The translations under genes and the position numbers were made by a program. From positions 1-64,000 of the forward strand of contig NZ_CP017990.1 in assembly GCF_002208095.1 (NCBI RefSeq): a stretch of DNA of 64,000 bases, read 5' to 3'. The notes below the pieces were generated by a model, which did no database searches, was not told where the DNA came from, and worked only from the letters and a program-made list of their open reading frames with translations. Positions 37,422 through 51,000 of the stretch are shown here, piece by piece; position 1 is the stretch's first letter, and each line of letters starts with the position of its first letter. The DNA comes from Enterobacter cloacae complex sp. ECNIH7. GTDB taxonomy: Bacteria; Pseudomonadota; Gammaproteobacteria; Enterobacterales; Enterobacteriaceae.

Positions 37422-38168
37422 TCAGCTAAGGGTGAATGCTTTTTCTGCCGGTAAACTGGTTAAACGCATCAGGCGTGCGGCGGGCTCGTTGGCGCGCTCG
37501 GGCACATCAGGAAGGCTACGCCATCCCTGTTGGCTGTCAAATTCCCAGATTTTCATGCGTTCGATGGCGGGGGTAACCGCAATGGACCAAATGAGCACAT
37601 CCTCCGCGTCACTGAGCGCCTCTACCAGCGTGGCCTGGGCGGCACGCAGACGTCCGGAGCCTGGCAGCAGCTGCAGCAGGCTGGCGTCGTCTGAGGCGCA
37701 TCCACAGAGCTTGCGGATGCTCTGGCGCAGGGTAATGAGCTGGGCTCGAGCTTCGACAGGGTCGTTCTGGTTGCGGACCCACAGCTTTTCGTTGCTTGAG
37801 AGCGGATAGTCTTCATGCGCATTACTGCCATGGAAGCTGCGCGTCGCGCGCTGAAGCTCCATATCCAGCCCACAATCCCCTTCGGTGGTCAGCGCGACGC
37901 CAATGATATTGCCCGCGTAGGCAATCGAAAAACGAGGGAGATCCGGGTCGGCAAAGACCGGGCGGCCTTCGGGTTGGGTAATGATGTCCGGCAGCTCGCT
38001 GGTGCCGTACAGCATAAAAAGCAGTTCTGCGAGAAGCGCTCTGGACGCTAAATACCGCGTTCTGCGGTGTTCCGGGAGAGTGAGTGCTTCACTGTGACAG
38101 GCTGAAGAAATTCTTGCCGATACGAGACGTCCTTCTGTAAGTATCCCTCTTGCAAAGTGCGTAGCCAT
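37422..38168 (-). CDS. yieE: 4'-phosphopantetheinyl transferase-like protein YieE
   Basis: A 248-residue member of the Sfp/AcpT phosphopantetheinyl transferase superfamily. The metal-binding CGLDMEL motif lies near residue 103. The usual W-x-x-K-E motif of active enzymes is not clear at the expected place (ITLRQSIRKLCG instead), which is also how I recall E. coli YieE, so the target carrier protein is unknown. It lies upstream of chrR. Confidence 0.88.
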   Translation of the reverse strand: MATHFARGILTEGRLVSARISSACHSEALTLPEHRRTRYLASRALLAELLFMLYGTSELPDIITQPEGRPVFADPDLPRFSIAYAGNIIGVALTTEGDCGLDMELQRATRSFHGSNAHEDYPLSSNEKLWVRNQNDPVEARAQLITLRQSIRKLCGCASDDASLLQLLPGSGRLRAAQATLVEALSDAEDVLIWSIAVTPAIERMKIWEFDSQQGWRSLPDVPERANEPAARLMRLTSLPAEKAFTLS

Positions 38169-38290
38169 TTTTCGCTCCTTGATAATGGTCGTAATCGGTT
38201 AAACGGTTACATGATTATCGCTTAACTTGACTCCTGTTTTAATCAGTAAATGGGAGTAAGAGAAGCCTCAGGACCGAACTTTACATTTTC

Positions 38291-39262
38291 TTAGGAAAAA
38301 ATTGGATCGCTGGCACCGTATAGCGCCTTGATGGTTTCCCGCAGCCAGAGGATTTTCGGATTATGGCTGTTCCGTTTATGCCAGATCAGCGTGAAGGGAA
38401 CGGTAAGCTTTTCAGCCTGCGCTTCGTCAATGGGAATAGGCAGCGCGATCAGCTTCCGCTGGTGAAGTTGATTGTAGTGATGACAGTAGTGCGGAGCCGT
38501 GGCGATATAGTTGTGACCGGGCTGGGCCGCCATAAACATCGACTGCTCAAAGCCCGGCACGCTCATGGCAATGTTTCTCTCCCGACCCATCTCCTTTAGC
38601 ACTTCGTCCAGTGCCCAGGTGTCGCTGCGTTCCCAGAAGATGCTGATGTGCGGGTAGCGCAGGAAGGTCTCAAGATTCCATTCGTCCTGTAGCGCGGGGT
38701 GATCCTCACGCAGATACACGCACGGACGGTCGCTGAACAGGATCTCATAGTCGATGAACCACGGCATTAGCTTCAGCAATTCACGCGATCGCGGGTGCGT
38801 TTCGCGTCCGGTGAATCCCAGATCCACCTCTCCACGCGTAATGGCGTCCAGCGAGTCATAATCCCAGTGACGCATCTTCACCGTCGCCTGCGGATAGCGC
38901 TGGTTCACCTGCTCCAGCAGGGCGTTAAAGCGGATCAGCATCAACGGCGTTTCGGCGGCCAGCACAAACGTTAGCCCGCCCGGGGAATCATGGTGGAATT
39001 TATCGAGGATCTGGTTGCCGATTTGCATCCAGTCAGCCAAATCCTGCTCGAGGCTTACCGTCAGCGGGGTCGGCAGCAGCCCCAGCGGCGTTTTGACAAA
39101 CAGCGGGTCGTCAAACCAGTCACGCAGCTTGGCCAGCGATTTACTCACCGCAGACGGCGTCACGTTCATCCGCTTCGCCGCTTTGGTGACGCTGCGCTCC
39201 TGCAGCAAAAGCTGCAGGCACAGCAACAGGTTAAGATCGAGACTGCTGATGGGCTTCTTCAT
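38291..39262 (-). CDS. yidZ: LysR-family regulator YidZ
   Basis: A 323-residue LysR-type regulator. The N-terminal helix-turn-helix is [25 protein letters not shown] (residues about 23-47), followed by a substrate-binding domain. The start at 39262 (MKKPISS) matches E. coli. The longer reading frame from 39319 has no support. The start lies inside the 3' end of mdtL (32-base overlap, same strand), suggesting coupled expression. In E. coli it has been linked to survival under anaerobic nitric oxide stress. Confidence 0.93.
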   Translation of the reverse strand: MKKPISSLDLNLLLCLQLLLQERSVTKAAKRMNVTPSAVSKSLAKLRDWFDDPLFVKTPLGLLPTPLTVSLEQDLADWMQIGNQILDKFHHDSPGGLTFVLAAETPLMLIRFNALLEQVNQRYPQATVKMRHWDYDSLDAITRGEVDLGFTGRETHPRSRELLKLMPWFIDYEILFSDRPCVYLREDHPALQDEWNLETFLRYPHISIFWERSDTWALDEVLKEMGRERNIAMSVPGFEQSMFMAAQPGHNYIATAPHYCHHYNQLHQRKLIALPIPIDEAQAEKLTVPFTLIWHKRNSHNPKILWLRETIKALYGASDPIFS

Positions 39263-40406
39263 AATGCGCCGCGGGCTGGATGACCATAAGTAAGGTAATG
39301 CACAGTATGCTACAGCCAATCAGAACCCCGATCAGCATATTCAGCGCGTTAAGCCCGATGACCGCCGCCAGCCAAATCCACAGCGACGAGCCGCAGACCT
39401 GCGCAATTCCCAGCACCGAGCTTGCCACGCCTGCCCGCAGCGAGAAAGGGCCAAGCGCCTGGCTCATCGCCACGCCAAAGCCAACCGAGAACCCGGCACA
39501 AATAAGGGTAATACCCGCCAGCATCACCGCATGCGAGCTGGTGGTTGCCTGGATCGCGCCAGCCGTGAGGAATAAAACCTGTGAGGTTAGCATCAGCGTG
39601 CGCTGGCTGAAAACATTTAGCGCAAACGGGGTGGTGAACGAGACTGCCATACTGACCATGGCGGTTAATGCCATCACCGTTGAATACTCACCCCGATCGA
39701 AGCCCATGGTTTCCATCAGTAAAACCGGGGAAACGTTTACATAGGTCAGGATCACCGCCACGCTTAACGTGGTCACGGTCAGACGACTGAGGAAAAAGCG
39801 GTTAAGCAGCTTCTCGGCTGGGTGAATAGTTGCGGTATGACCGGTATTCTGCGAGCCCGGGTGGGTCTCTTTCAGCACGGCGATAGACAGGATAAACACC
39901 AGCGCGCCCATCGCCGCCATGGTCCAGAACAGGCTCTGCCACGGGAATTTCAGCATGATCAGATATCCCACGACCGGGGCCAGCACCGGGATAATGCAGG
40001 TAATACCGTTCAGCATCGAAAGCACCTTAGCGCGACGCTGGGCGCTTAAGGTGTCGCGCAAAATGGCAAACGCGACGACGTAGCAGCCACCGGCGCCAAT
40101 GCCCTGGATAAACCGTCCGGCCAGGAACAAGGTGCTGCTTTGGGCCTGTGAGCAGAGAAGAGAGGCCAGGGCAAAAATGATGGCGCCGCTTATCGCGACG
40201 GGTTGACGGCCTGCCTTATCCGCGATCTTCCCGGCAAAGACCATAGACGACGCCATCCCCGCGAGGTAGGCCGAAAACGCGATGTGCAGCTGCGCTTCGC
40301 TGGCGCCCAGATCGCGGGCGATGTGCGGCAATCCCACCAGATACATATCAATGCCGGACGGATAAAGCAGAACTAAAGCGAAGCTACAAAACAGAAAACG
40401 CGCCAT
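39231..40406 (-). CDS. mdtL: MFS multidrug efflux transporter MdtL
   Basis: A 391-residue drug:H+ antiporter-1 transporter with 12 hydrophobic segments. Family motifs [13 protein letters not shown] (loop 2/3, near residue 60) and [15 protein letters not shown] (motif C-like region, near residue 102) are present. E. coli MdtL gives chloramphenicol tolerance when overexpressed. In E. coli tnaCAB lies between mnmE and mdtL; here the two are adjacent. Confidence 0.95.
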   Translation of the reverse strand: MARFLFCSFALVLLYPSGIDMYLVGLPHIARDLGASEAQLHIAFSAYLAGMASSMVFAGKIADKAGRQPVAISGAIIFALASLLCSQAQSSTLFLAGRFIQGIGAGGCYVVAFAILRDTLSAQRRAKVLSMLNGITCIIPVLAPVVGYLIMLKFPWQSLFWTMAAMGALVFILSIAVLKETHPGSQNTGHTATIHPAEKLLNRFFLSRLTVTTLSVAVILTYVNVSPVLLMETMGFDRGEYSTVMALTAMVSMAVSFTTPFALNVFSQRTLMLTSQVLFLTAGAIQATTSSHAVMLAGITLICAGFSVGFGVAMSQALGPFSLRAGVASSVLGIAQVCGSSLWIWLAAVIGLNALNMLIGVLIGCSILCITLLMVIQPAAHYEEAHQQSRS

Positions 40407-40476
40407 AAACCCCCCATAGATGCAGGCATGCAGGATAGGGGGTGAAAAGGGATTAGGCGAGTTGCCATTTGGACAA

Positions 40477-40503
40477 TGGTGATTTCCCTGGAGGAAATCA
40501 CCA
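40477..40503 (-). terminator. Hairpin after mnmE
   Basis: A perfect 11-bp stem (TGGTGATTTCC / GGAAATCACCA) with a 5-base loop, 15 bases past the mnmE stop. There is no strong T run, so it may be a Rho-type 3' end or processing structure and not a full intrinsic terminator. Confidence 0.6.
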
Positions 40504-40517
40504 TCAGCGATCGGGCC

Positions 40518-41882
40518 TTACTTACCGATACAGAAGCTCGAGAAAATCCGTCCCAGCAGATCGTCCGACGTAAACTCCCCGGTGATCTCGCTCAGATTCT
40601 GCTGCGCCAGACGCAGCTCTTCCGCCAGCAGTTCACCCGCCCACGCGCCGATCAGCTGCGCTTTACCCTGAACAAGGTGGTTTGCCGCCTCTTCCAGCGC
40701 CTGCAGGTGACGACGACGCGCCAGGAAGCCGCCTTCCATGCTGGTATCAAAGCCCATGCTCTGCTTGAGATGGTTACGCAGGTCGTCAACGCCTTCACCG
40801 GTACGCGCCGACAGGCGAATCAGTGAGTGACCATTCACATCGCTGATGCCCAGCGTTTCGCCGGTGACGTCCGCTTTGTTACGCACCACGGTGATGGGCA
40901 GCTTGGCCGGAAGACGGGCGATAAAGTCTGGCCAGATCTCAGCCGGGTCAACGGCGTCGGTCGTGGTGCCGTCCACCATAAACAGCACGCGGTCGGCCTG
41001 CTCGATCTCCTGCCAGGCACGTTCGATACCGATGCGCTCAACCTCGTCGCTGGCATCGCGCAGGCCGGCGGTATCAATGATATGCAGCGGCATGCCGTCG
41101 ATGTGGATGTGCTCGCGCAGCACGTCGCGTGTGGTGCCGGCAATATCGGTGACGATTGCCGCTTCACGGCCCGCCAGGGCGTTCAGCAGGCTTGATTTCC
41201 CGGCGTTAGGGCGTCCGGCAATCACCACCTTCATCCCTTCGCGCAGCAGGCTGCCCTGGCGCGCTTCGGCGCGAACGGCGTCGAGATCGGCCATCACCTG
41301 GTTGAGCTGCGCTTCGATTTTACCGTCAGAGAGGAAGTCAATCTCCTCGTCCGGGAAGTCGATAGCCGCTTCCACGTAGATCCGCAGGTGAGTGAGTGCT
41401 TCCACAAGGTGATTTACGCGGGCGGAGAATGCCCCCTGCAGCGAGTTCAGGGCGGAGCGGGCCGCCTGTTCAGAACTGGCGTCGATCAGGTCTGCAATCG
41501 CTTCTGCCTGCGCCAGGTCGAGCTTGTCGTTGAGGAAGGCACGCTCAGAGAACTCGCCCGGCTTCGCAATGCGCAGGCCCGGCAGGGTCAGGATACGTTT
41601 TAACAGCAGGTCGAGGATAACCGGGCCGCCGTGGCCCTGCAGCTCCAGCACGTCTTCGCCGGTGAAAGAGTTCGGGCCGGGGAACCACAGCGCAATGCCC
41701 TGGTCCAGCGGCGTGCCGTCGGTATCTTTAAACGGCAGGTAATCAGCGTAGCGCGGCTTTGGCAGTTTACCCAGCACCGCTTCGGCCACCTCGCGCGCCT
41801 TCAGGCCGGAGATACGCAGAATGCCTACACCACCGCGTCCCGGTGGGGTTGCCTGGGCGACGATAGTGTCGTTATGGCTCAT
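40518..41882 (-). CDS. mnmE: tRNA uridine-5-carboxymethylaminomethyl GTPase MnmE (TrmE)
   Basis: A 454-residue GTPase that works with MnmG on tRNA wobble uridine. The N-terminal tetrahydrofolate-binding domain starts [23 protein letters not shown]. The G domain has G1 GRPNAGKSS (near residue 226), G3 DTAGL and G4 NKAD. The C-terminal CIGK motif contains the conserved Cys451. Follows yidC after a terminator. Confidence 0.98.
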   Translation of the reverse strand: MSHNDTIVAQATPPGRGGVGILRISGLKAREVAEAVLGKLPKPRYADYLPFKDTDGTPLDQGIALWFPGPNSFTGEDVLELQGHGGPVILDLLLKRILTLPGLRIAKPGEFSERAFLNDKLDLAQAEAIADLIDASSEQAARSALNSLQGAFSARVNHLVEALTHLRIYVEAAIDFPDEEIDFLSDGKIEAQLNQVMADLDAVRAEARQGSLLREGMKVVIAGRPNAGKSSLLNALAGREAAIVTDIAGTTRDVLREHIHIDGMPLHIIDTAGLRDASDEVERIGIERAWQEIEQADRVLFMVDGTTTDAVDPAEIWPDFIARLPAKLPITVVRNKADVTGETLGISDVNGHSLIRLSARTGEGVDDLRNHLKQSMGFDTSMEGGFLARRRHLQALEEAANHLVQGKAQLIGAWAGELLAEELRLAQQNLSEITGEFTSDDLLGRIFSSFCIGK

Positions 41883-41904
41883 GGTTGGTCTCGTTCAATA
41901 CAAA

Positions 41905-41930
41905 TAAAAAAGGCGGTCAATCGACCGCCC
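41905..41930 (-). terminator. rpmH-rnpA-yidD-yidC terminator
   Basis: GGCGGTC (41912-41918), AATC loop, GACCGCC (41923-41929). On the minus strand it is followed by a T run (AAAAAA at 41906-41911 on the plus strand). 25 bases after the yidC stop. Confidence 0.93.
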
Positions 41931-41954
41931 TTATTTTAGCGTTAACTTACCGAA

Positions 41955-43598
41955 TCAGGACTTTTTCTTTTCGCGGCTATGCAGGCCACGTTTTTCCAGA
42001 CCACGGTAAATCAGCTGCTGCTGGATGATGGTCACCAGGTTGCTGACGATATAGTACAGCACCAGACCTGACGGGAACCACAGGAAGAACACGGTGAAGA
42101 TGACCGGCATAAAGGTCATGATCTTCTGCTGCATCGGGTCGGTCACGGTGGTCGGCGACATCTTCTGGATGAAGAACATCGTCACGCCCATCAGGATCGG
42201 CAGGATGTAGTACGGGTCCTGTGCGGACAGGTCATGGATCCACAGTGCGAACGGCGCGTGGCGCAGCTCAACGGAACCCATCAGCATGTAGTACAGCGCA
42301 AGGAAGATTGGCATCTGAATCAGCAGCGGGAAGCAACCACCCAGTGGGTTTACTTTCTCTGCTTTATACAGGGCCATCATTTCCTGGCTCTGACGCTGTT
42401 TGTCATCGCCCAGACGCTCACGCATAGCCTGAATCTTCGGCTGCAGCATACGCATCTTCGCCATGGAGGTGTACTGCGCTTTAGTCAGCGGGTACATGAT
42501 GCCACGAACGATGAAGGTAATAACGATGATGGAGAAGCCCCAGTTACCCAGGAAGCTGTGGATGAACTTCAGCAGCTTAAACAGCGGCTGAGAGATGAAC
42601 CACAACCAACCGTAATCAACGGTCAGATCCAGGTGCGGCGCAACAGCGGCCATTTTGTCCTGAATTTCCGGGCCGACCCACAGGGTGCTTGCCATCTTAC
42701 CGGTTTGACCCGGCTGAACCAGAACCGGCTGAGATTTGTAGCCGATGGCTGCAAGACCGTTGCCCAGGTTCGCGGTATAGAAGTTATTCGTACCGTCGTT
42801 GTTTGGGATCCAGGCCGTAGCGAAATACTGCTGCAGCATCGCAACCCAACCGCCTTTGGAACTAACGTTCAGGTTTTCGTTATCGGCAATGGTGTCGAAT
42901 TTGTATTTCTCATACTTCGCGTCTGGCGTGGAGTACGCCGCGCCACGGAAGGTATGCAGCGCAAAGTTGCTGCTTCCGGTGTCACGGTGAGACGGCAGAT
43001 TGATGGACTGCTTCAGCTGGCCAAAGGTAGACAGTTCCAGCGGTTTCGCACTGGCGTTCTGTACGCTGTAGCCCACGTTCACCGCATATTCACCGCGCTT
43101 CAGGGTGAAGGTTTTAGTGAAGGTGTTGCCTGCGGCGTCGGTGTACGTCATCGGGATCGCGAGTTCGTTCTGACCATCAGCCAGCACAAAGGTGTCGCTC
43201 TCGACGTTATACAGTGGACGCGCACCGTTAGCCGGGTTATCCGGGCCATCACGACCGGTCAGGCCGCTCTGCGCCTGGTAGATAAACTCAGGCGTGGTTT
43301 CCAGTAACTGGAACGGTTCGTTAGACTTCAGCTCTTTCGGGTAGGTCAACAGCAGCGCCTGCTCAATATCACCACCACGGGTGTTGATTGTCAGCTCAAG
43401 CACATCGGTCTTAACCGTAATCTGTTTCCCCTGGCCACTGGCCGGTACGCCCTGGTCGGCGGCGCTACCCGCTGCGGTGGTCGTAGTCTGCGTGGTCTGC
43501 TGCTGGGGTTGAGGATTTTTATCCTGCTCCCATGCCTGCCAGATCATGAAAGACACGAACAACAAAGCGATGATAAGAAGATTGCGTTGCGAATCCAT
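41955..43598 (-). CDS. yidC: Membrane protein insertase YidC
   Basis: A 547-residue inner-membrane insertase, one residue shorter than E. coli. TM1 at residues 6-21 is followed by a large periplasmic beta domain. TM2-TM6 (from about residue 350) form the hydrophilic groove with the conserved Arg in [21 protein letters not shown]. It inserts membrane proteins including subunit c of the ATP synthase encoded in this window. It follows yidD by 2 bases. Confidence 0.98.
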   Translation of the reverse strand: MDSQRNLLIIALLFVSFMIWQAWEQDKNPQPQQQTTQTTTTAAGSAADQGVPASGQGKQITVKTDVLELTINTRGGDIEQALLLTYPKELKSNEPFQLLETTPEFIYQAQSGLTGRDGPDNPANGARPLYNVESDTFVLADGQNELAIPMTYTDAAGNTFTKTFTLKRGEYAVNVGYSVQNASAKPLELSTFGQLKQSINLPSHRDTGSSNFALHTFRGAAYSTPDAKYEKYKFDTIADNENLNVSSKGGWVAMLQQYFATAWIPNNDGTNNFYTANLGNGLAAIGYKSQPVLVQPGQTGKMASTLWVGPEIQDKMAAVAPHLDLTVDYGWLWFISQPLFKLLKFIHSFLGNWGFSIIVITFIVRGIMYPLTKAQYTSMAKMRMLQPKIQAMRERLGDDKQRQSQEMMALYKAEKVNPLGGCFPLLIQMPIFLALYYMLMGSVELRHAPFALWIHDLSAQDPYYILPILMGVTMFFIQKMSPTTVTDPMQQKIMTFMPVIFTVFFLWFPSGLVLYYIVSNLVTIIQQQLIYRGLEKRGLHSREKKKS

Positions 43599-43600
43599 CG

Positions 43601-43858
43601 TTAGTGTTCTCTGGTATCAAAGGGTCCTGGAGGGACGGGGTCGTCTCCACCGGGGTGTAAAGGGTGGCATTTTAATACGCGTTTCACTGTCAACCAACTG
43701 CCTTTTATCACTCCAAACCTGCGCAATGCCTCAATTCCGTAGCTTGAGCATGTTGGTGTGAAACGGCAGTGCGGCCCGAGTAGCGGACTAATCAGGCGTT
43801 GATAGACCCGAATGAGGGCTATCAGGACCCGTGAGCCAGGCGACAGTGGCGGCGCCAT
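43601..43858 (-). CDS. yidD: Membrane protein insertion efficiency factor YidD
   Basis: An 85-residue protein with three conserved Cys in [10 protein letters not shown] and [15 protein letters not shown]. Thought to assist YidC in membrane insertion. It overlaps the 3' end of rnpA by 37 bases in another frame, which is the normal arrangement. Confidence 0.95.
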
Positions 43859-44181
43859 AATTTTTCCAACGCTTCCGAGAGAGCACGGTTATCGAGGTCG
43901 GCAACCCCTTTCTTCGCCACCACCACGAAATCCATTGAAGGCAGTTCGTGCTGACGTAAACGGAAGCTTTCACGCGTCAGACGTTTAATCCGATTGCGTT
44001 CATGCGCACGCTTAACATTTTTCTTGGCGACTGTGAGACCGATGCGGGGATGCCCCAGCGAATTTTGGCGGCCGAGGATGGTGATTTGCGGCGTGCCAGC
44101 CCGTAGTGGCTGCTGGAAGACGAAAGTGAAATGAGCGGGAGTTAACAAACGTAACTCCCTGGGAAATGCTAGCTTAACCAC
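43822..44181 (-). CDS. rnpA: Ribonuclease P protein component RnpA
   Basis: A 119-residue basic protein cofactor of RNase P, which cuts the 5' leader from tRNA precursors. The RNR signature is [18 protein letters not shown] (near residue 57). It starts with GTG, 16 bases after the rpmH stop. Confidence 0.97.
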
Positions 44182-44197
44182 TCAGGGGTTAGCTTTA

Positions 44198-44350
<153 letters not shown>

Positions 44351-44725
44351 CTAAACTTGAATAAATTCACTGACTTTTGCGTATACCCGAACGAGTTTCG
44401 AACGACTAACGCCTCAGCGTGGGTGATTAAAGAGGCCGGATTGTAATAATTGTACACTCCGGAGTCAATTCTCTTTCCTTATTTCCCGCGTATTTCCGCA
44501 CGTTTTCGCGTGGAAAATGAGCAACGGACGACGCAGGAAGATGAGCATCACGCGCCGGGTCGAGGATTATACGGCCTCGCCAACAAAGCGCAAGGATCGT
44601 CCCGGATCTTCGTTAGATCATTTAAGCAATAAATTGTCTGTGCTCATTAATTTTTCCAATATGCGGACTAAATCGTGGGGCACTGGCGCCAGGATCGTTT
44701 ACACTTATCCGGTTCCGGATCTTCC

Positions 44726-44734
44726 TGTGGATAA
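44726..44734 (-). promoter_or_regulatory. DnaA box in the dnaA promoter
   Basis: TGTGGATAA, the reverse complement of consensus TTATCCACA, at the position of the E. coli autoregulatory box. Confidence 0.9.
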
Positions 44735-44782
44735 ATCGGGAAGAATCTGTGAGAAACAGAAGATCTCTGGCTCAGTTTAGGC

Positions 44783-44788
44783 TATGAT
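44783..44788 (+). promoter_or_regulatory. dnaA promoter (-10)
   Basis: TATGAT within a stretch (TTTAGGCTATGATCCGCGGT) that matches the E. coli dnaA promoter 2 region as I recall it. The -10 overlaps a GATC. Confidence 0.7.
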
Positions 44789-44937
44789 CCGCGGTCCCGA
44801 TCGGGATCCCAGGATCCTGGTCAGGATAAATTGCAGATAGCAATTCGCACGTCCCCCTTTACACAGGGTCATGTCGATGTGCGCCAACAATCATGAATAT
44901 TCAATAGTTTTCTTTTATTGTTCGAGTGGAGTCCGCC

Positions 44938-46332
44938 GTGTCACTTTCGCTTTGGCAGCAGTGTCTTGCCCGATTGCAGGATGAGTTACCAGCCACAGAA
45001 TTCAGTATGTGGATCCGCCCGTTGCAGGCGGAACTGAGCGATAACACGCTGGCTTTGTATGCGCCAAACCGTTTTGTGCTCGATTGGGTAAGGGACAAGT
45101 ACCTTAATAACATCAATGGACTGCTGAACGATTTCTGCGGGTCTGATGCCCCGCAGCTGCGCTTTGAAGTGGGCACAAAGCCGGTCACCCAAACCGTTCG
45201 TGAAACCGTGAACGTAGCAGCACCTGCTCAGGCCGCGCCTGCTCCGGCCCCTCGCGTCGCACCCGCTCGTCAGGGCTGGGATAATGTCCCCGCACCGGCT
45301 GAGCCAACCTACCGCTCTAACGTTAACGTGAAACACACGTTCGATAACTTCGTTGAAGGTAAGTCGAACCAGCTGGCGCGCGCGGCGGCTCGTCAGGTTG
45401 CTGATAACCCTGGTGGGGCCTACAACCCGCTGTTCCTTTATGGCGGTACGGGTCTGGGTAAAACGCACCTGCTGCATGCGGTGGGTAACGGCATTATGGC
45501 GCGCAAGCCCAATGCCAAAGTGGTGTATATGCACTCCGAACGCTTCGTTCAGGACATGGTAAAAGCCCTGCAAAACAATGCGATCGAAGAGTTTAAACGC
45601 TACTATCGTTCTGTTGACGCTCTGCTCATCGATGACATCCAGTTCTTTGCCAATAAAGAACGATCGCAGGAAGAGTTTTTCCACACCTTTAATGCCCTGC
45701 TGGAAGGCAATCAGCAGATCATTTTGACCTCGGATCGTTACCCAAAAGAGATCAACGGCGTTGAAGATCGTCTGAAATCCCGCTTCGGCTGGGGCCTGAC
45801 GGTGGCGATCGAGCCACCGGAGCTGGAAACCCGCGTCGCGATCCTGATGAAGAAAGCCGATGAAAACGACATTCGCCTGCCGGGCGAAGTGGCGTTCTTC
45901 ATTGCCAAGCGTCTGCGCTCCAACGTGCGTGAGCTGGAAGGGGCGCTGAACCGCGTTATCGCCAATGCCAACTTCACCGGTCGTGCGATCACCATCGATT
46001 TTGTGCGTGAAGCGCTGCGAGATTTGCTGGCATTGCAGGAAAAACTGGTCACTATCGACAATATTCAAAAGACGGTGGCTGAGTACTACAAGATCAAAGT
46101 GGCAGATTTACTGTCTAAACGTCGTTCCCGCTCGGTGGCGCGTCCGCGTCAGATGGCGATGGCGCTGGCTAAGGAGTTAACCAACCACAGTCTGCCGGAA
46201 ATCGGGGATGCGTTTGGTGGCCGTGACCATACGACCGTGCTGCACGCTTGTCGCAAGATTGAGCAGTTACGCGAAGAAAGCCACGACATAAAAGAAGATT
46301 TTTCCAATCTAATCAGAACATTATCATCGTGA
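44938..46332 (+). CDS. dnaA: Chromosomal replication initiator DnaA
   Basis: A 464-residue AAA+ initiator that binds DnaA boxes in oriC and opens the 13-mers. Domain I ([18 protein letters not shown]) binds DnaB and DiaA. The linker (residues about 87-128) is Ala/Pro-rich and three residues shorter than in E. coli. Walker A is GGTGLGKT (near residue 169) and Walker [10 protein letters not shown]. Domain IV carries the DnaA signature [15 protein letters not shown]. It starts with GTG, as in E. coli. It lies 4 bases before dnaN. Confidence 0.98.
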   Translation: MSLSLWQQCLARLQDELPATEFSMWIRPLQAELSDNTLALYAPNRFVLDWVRDKYLNNINGLLNDFCGSDAPQLRFEVGTKPVTQTVRETVNVAAPAQAAPAPAPRVAPARQGWDNVPAPAEPTYRSNVNVKHTFDNFVEGKSNQLARAAARQVADNPGGAYNPLFLYGGTGLGKTHLLHAVGNGIMARKPNAKVVYMHSERFVQDMVKALQNNAIEEFKRYYRSVDALLIDDIQFFANKERSQEEFFHTFNALLEGNQQIILTSDRYPKEINGVEDRLKSRFGWGLTVAIEPPELETRVAILMKKADENDIRLPGEVAFFIAKRLRSNVRELEGALNRVIANANFTGRAITIDFVREALRDLLALQEKLVTIDNIQKTVAEYYKIKVADLLSKRRSRSVARPRQMAMALAKELTNHSLPEIGDAFGGRDHTTVLHACRKIEQLREESHDIKEDFSNLIRTLSS

Positions 46333-46336
46333 CGCT

Positions 46337-47437
46337 ATGAAATTTACCGTTGAACGTGAACATTTATTAAAACCGCTGCAACAGGTGAGTGGCCCATTAG
46401 GTGGCCGCCCAACGCTGCCTATTCTCGGAAACCTGCTGCTTCAGGTCGCGGACGGTACGCTGTCGCTGACCGGTACAGATCTGGAAATGGAAATGATCGC
46501 GCGCGTTACGCTGACGCAGCCGCACGACGCGGGCGCGACCACGGTTCCGGCACGTAAATTCTTTGATATCTGCCGCGGGCTGCCGGAAGGCGCTGAAATC
46601 GCCGTGCAGCTGGAAGGCGACCGTATGCTGGTGCGCTCTGGCCGCAGCCGTTTCTCGCTCTCCACGCTGCCTGCTGCGGACTTCCCGAACCTGGACGACT
46701 GGCAGAGCGAAGTTGAATTCACCCTGCCGCAGGCGACGATGAAGCGTCTGATTGAAGCCACGCAGTTCTCCATGGCGCATCAGGACGTCCGTTACTACTT
46801 AAACGGCATGCTGTTCGAAACCGAAGGTGAAGAGCTGCGTACCGTAGCCACCGACGGCCACCGTCTGGCGGTCTGTTCTATGCCGATTGGCGACGCGCTG
46901 CCAAACCATTCGGTGATCGTGCCGCGTAAAGGGGTGATTGAGCTGATGCGTATGCTCGACGGCGGCGACACGCCGCTGCGCGTGCAGATCGGCAGCAACA
47001 ATATCCGCGCACACGTGGGCGATTTTGTCTTCACTTCGAAGCTGGTTGACGGTCGTTTCCCTGATTATCGCCGCGTATTGCCGAAGAATCCGGACAAAAC
47101 GCTGGAAGCAGGCTGCGACAGCCTCAAGCAGGCCTTTGCCCGTGCGGCCATTCTCTCAAACGAGAAATTCCGCGGCGTGCGCCTGTACGTGAGTGAAAAC
47201 CAGATCAAAATCACCGCTAACAACCCGGAGCAGGAAGAGGCAGAAGAAATTCTGGACGTCACCTACGCCGGAACCGAGATGGAAATCGGCTTTAACGTCA
47301 GCTACGTGCTGGATGTGCTGAATGCGCTGAAGTGCGAGAACGTGCGCATTCTGCTGACCGACTCCGTTTCAAGCGTACAGATTGAAGATGCCGCATCACA
47401 GTCGGCTGCTTATGTTGTCATGCCAATGAGACTGTAA
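46337..47437 (+). CDS. dnaN: DNA polymerase III sliding clamp (beta subunit)
   Basis: A 366-residue ring-forming processivity clamp of three similar domains, starting [21 protein letters not shown] and ending in the client-binding C-terminus [10 protein letters not shown]. Full family length. One base overlaps recF (TAATG). Confidence 0.98.
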   Translation: MKFTVEREHLLKPLQQVSGPLGGRPTLPILGNLLLQVADGTLSLTGTDLEMEMIARVTLTQPHDAGATTVPARKFFDICRGLPEGAEIAVQLEGDRMLVRSGRSRFSLSTLPAADFPNLDDWQSEVEFTLPQATMKRLIEATQFSMAHQDVRYYLNGMLFETEGEELRTVATDGHRLAVCSMPIGDALPNHSVIVPRKGVIELMRMLDGGDTPLRVQIGSNNIRAHVGDFVFTSKLVDGRFPDYRRVLPKNPDKTLEAGCDSLKQAFARAAILSNEKFRGVRLYVSENQIKITANNPEQEEAEEILDVTYAGTEMEIGFNVSYVLDVLNALKCENVRILLTDSVSSVQIEDAASQSAAYVVMPMRL

Positions 47438-48510
47438 TGTCGCTCACCCGTCTGTTGATCCGCGACTTTCGCAATATCGAAAGCGCGGATCTCGCTTTAT
47501 CCCCTGGCTTTAACTTCCTGGTTGGCGCAAACGGCAGCGGCAAAACCAGCGTGCTTGAGGCCATCTATACGCTCGGCCACGGTCGGGCGTTTCGCAGTTT
47601 GCAGATTGGTCGCGTCATTCGCCACGAGCAGGAATCCTTTGTCCTGCACGGGCGTTTGCAGGGGGCGGAGCGGGAAACCGCCATCGGCCTGACCAAAGAC
47701 AAGCAGGGCGACAGCAAGGTGCGCATCGACGGCACCGACGGCCATAAAGTGGCGGAGCTGGCGCTGCTGATGCCAATGCAGCTGATTACGCCGGAGGGGT
47801 TTACTTTACTCAACGGCGGCCCCAAATACAGAAGAGCATTCCTCGACTGGGGATGCTTTCACAACGAAACCGGTTTCTTTAACGCCTGGAGCAACCTGAA
47901 GCGTCTGCTCAAGCAGCGTAACGCTGCACTGCGCCAGGTTACCCGTTACGCCCAGCTGCGTCCGTGGGACATGGAGTTAATCCCTCTCGCGGAACAAATC
48001 AGCAACTGGCGTGCCGAATACAGCGCAGGTATCGCCGAAGACATGGCCGACACCTGCAAACAGTTTTTACCCGAGTTCTCTCTCACCTTCTCCTTCCAGC
48101 GCGGCTGGGAGAAAGAGACGGATTATGCCGAGGTGTTAGAGAGAAGCTTCGAGCGCGATCGCATGTTGACCTACACCGCACACGGCCCTCACAAGGCGGA
48201 TTTCCGCATTCGTGCCGACGGTGCACCGGTGGAAGACACGCTGTCGCGCGGGCAGCTCAAGCTTCTGATGTGTGCGCTGCGCCTGGCACAGGGAGAGTTT
48301 CTCACCCGTGAGAGCGGAAGACGCTGCCTGTACCTGATAGATGATTTTGCCTCGGAACTTGACGACGCGCGGCGCGGGCTGCTTGCCAGCCGCTTAAAAG
48401 CCACGCAGTCGCAGGTTTTCGTCAGCGCCATTAGCGCTGAACACGTTATAGACATGTCGGACGAAAATTCGAAGATGTTTACCGTGGAAAAGGGTAAAAT
48501 AACGGATTAA
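47437..48510 (+). CDS. recF: DNA replication and repair protein RecF
   Basis: A 357-residue SMC-like ATPase that loads RecA with RecO and RecR at gapped DNA. Walker A is GANGSGKT (near residue 30), the signature is [17 protein letters not shown], and Walker B is [12 protein letters not shown]. Coupled to dnaN by a one-base overlap. Confidence 0.98.
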   Translation: MSLTRLLIRDFRNIESADLALSPGFNFLVGANGSGKTSVLEAIYTLGHGRAFRSLQIGRVIRHEQESFVLHGRLQGAERETAIGLTKDKQGDSKVRIDGTDGHKVAELALLMPMQLITPEGFTLLNGGPKYRRAFLDWGCFHNETGFFNAWSNLKRLLKQRNAALRQVTRYAQLRPWDMELIPLAEQISNWRAEYSAGIAEDMADTCKQFLPEFSLTFSFQRGWEKETDYAEVLERSFERDRMLTYTAHGPHKADFRIRADGAPVEDTLSRGQLKLLMCALRLAQGEFLTRESGRRCLYLIDDFASELDDARRGLLASRLKATQSQVFVSAISAEHVIDMSDENSKMFTVEKGKITD

Positions 48511-48520
48511 CCCAAGTTGA

Positions 48521-50950
<2,430 letters not shown>

Positions 50951-50975
50951 TCGTCGTTATACCGCACGATAACTG

Positions 50976-51000
50976 GCCGCGCTTTTAGCGCGGCTTTTTT
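50976..51000 (+). terminator. gyrB terminator
   Basis: GCCGCGCT (50976-50983), a TTT loop, AGCGCGGC (50987-50994), then six T. 25 bases after the gyrB stop. It overlaps the last codons of the convergent LysR gene. Confidence 0.95.

Noticed and set aside
37422..38168. YieE as a pseudogene because of its weak W-K-E motif
   Set aside because: The frame is intact at full length and E. coli YieE, as I recall it, is also degenerate there.
42234..43307. A 357-codon open frame opposite yidC
   Set aside because: Shadow of yidC with no start signal or recognisable domain.
44986..46068. A 360-codon open frame opposite dnaA
   Set aside because: Shadow of dnaA; low-complexity composition and no recognisable domain.
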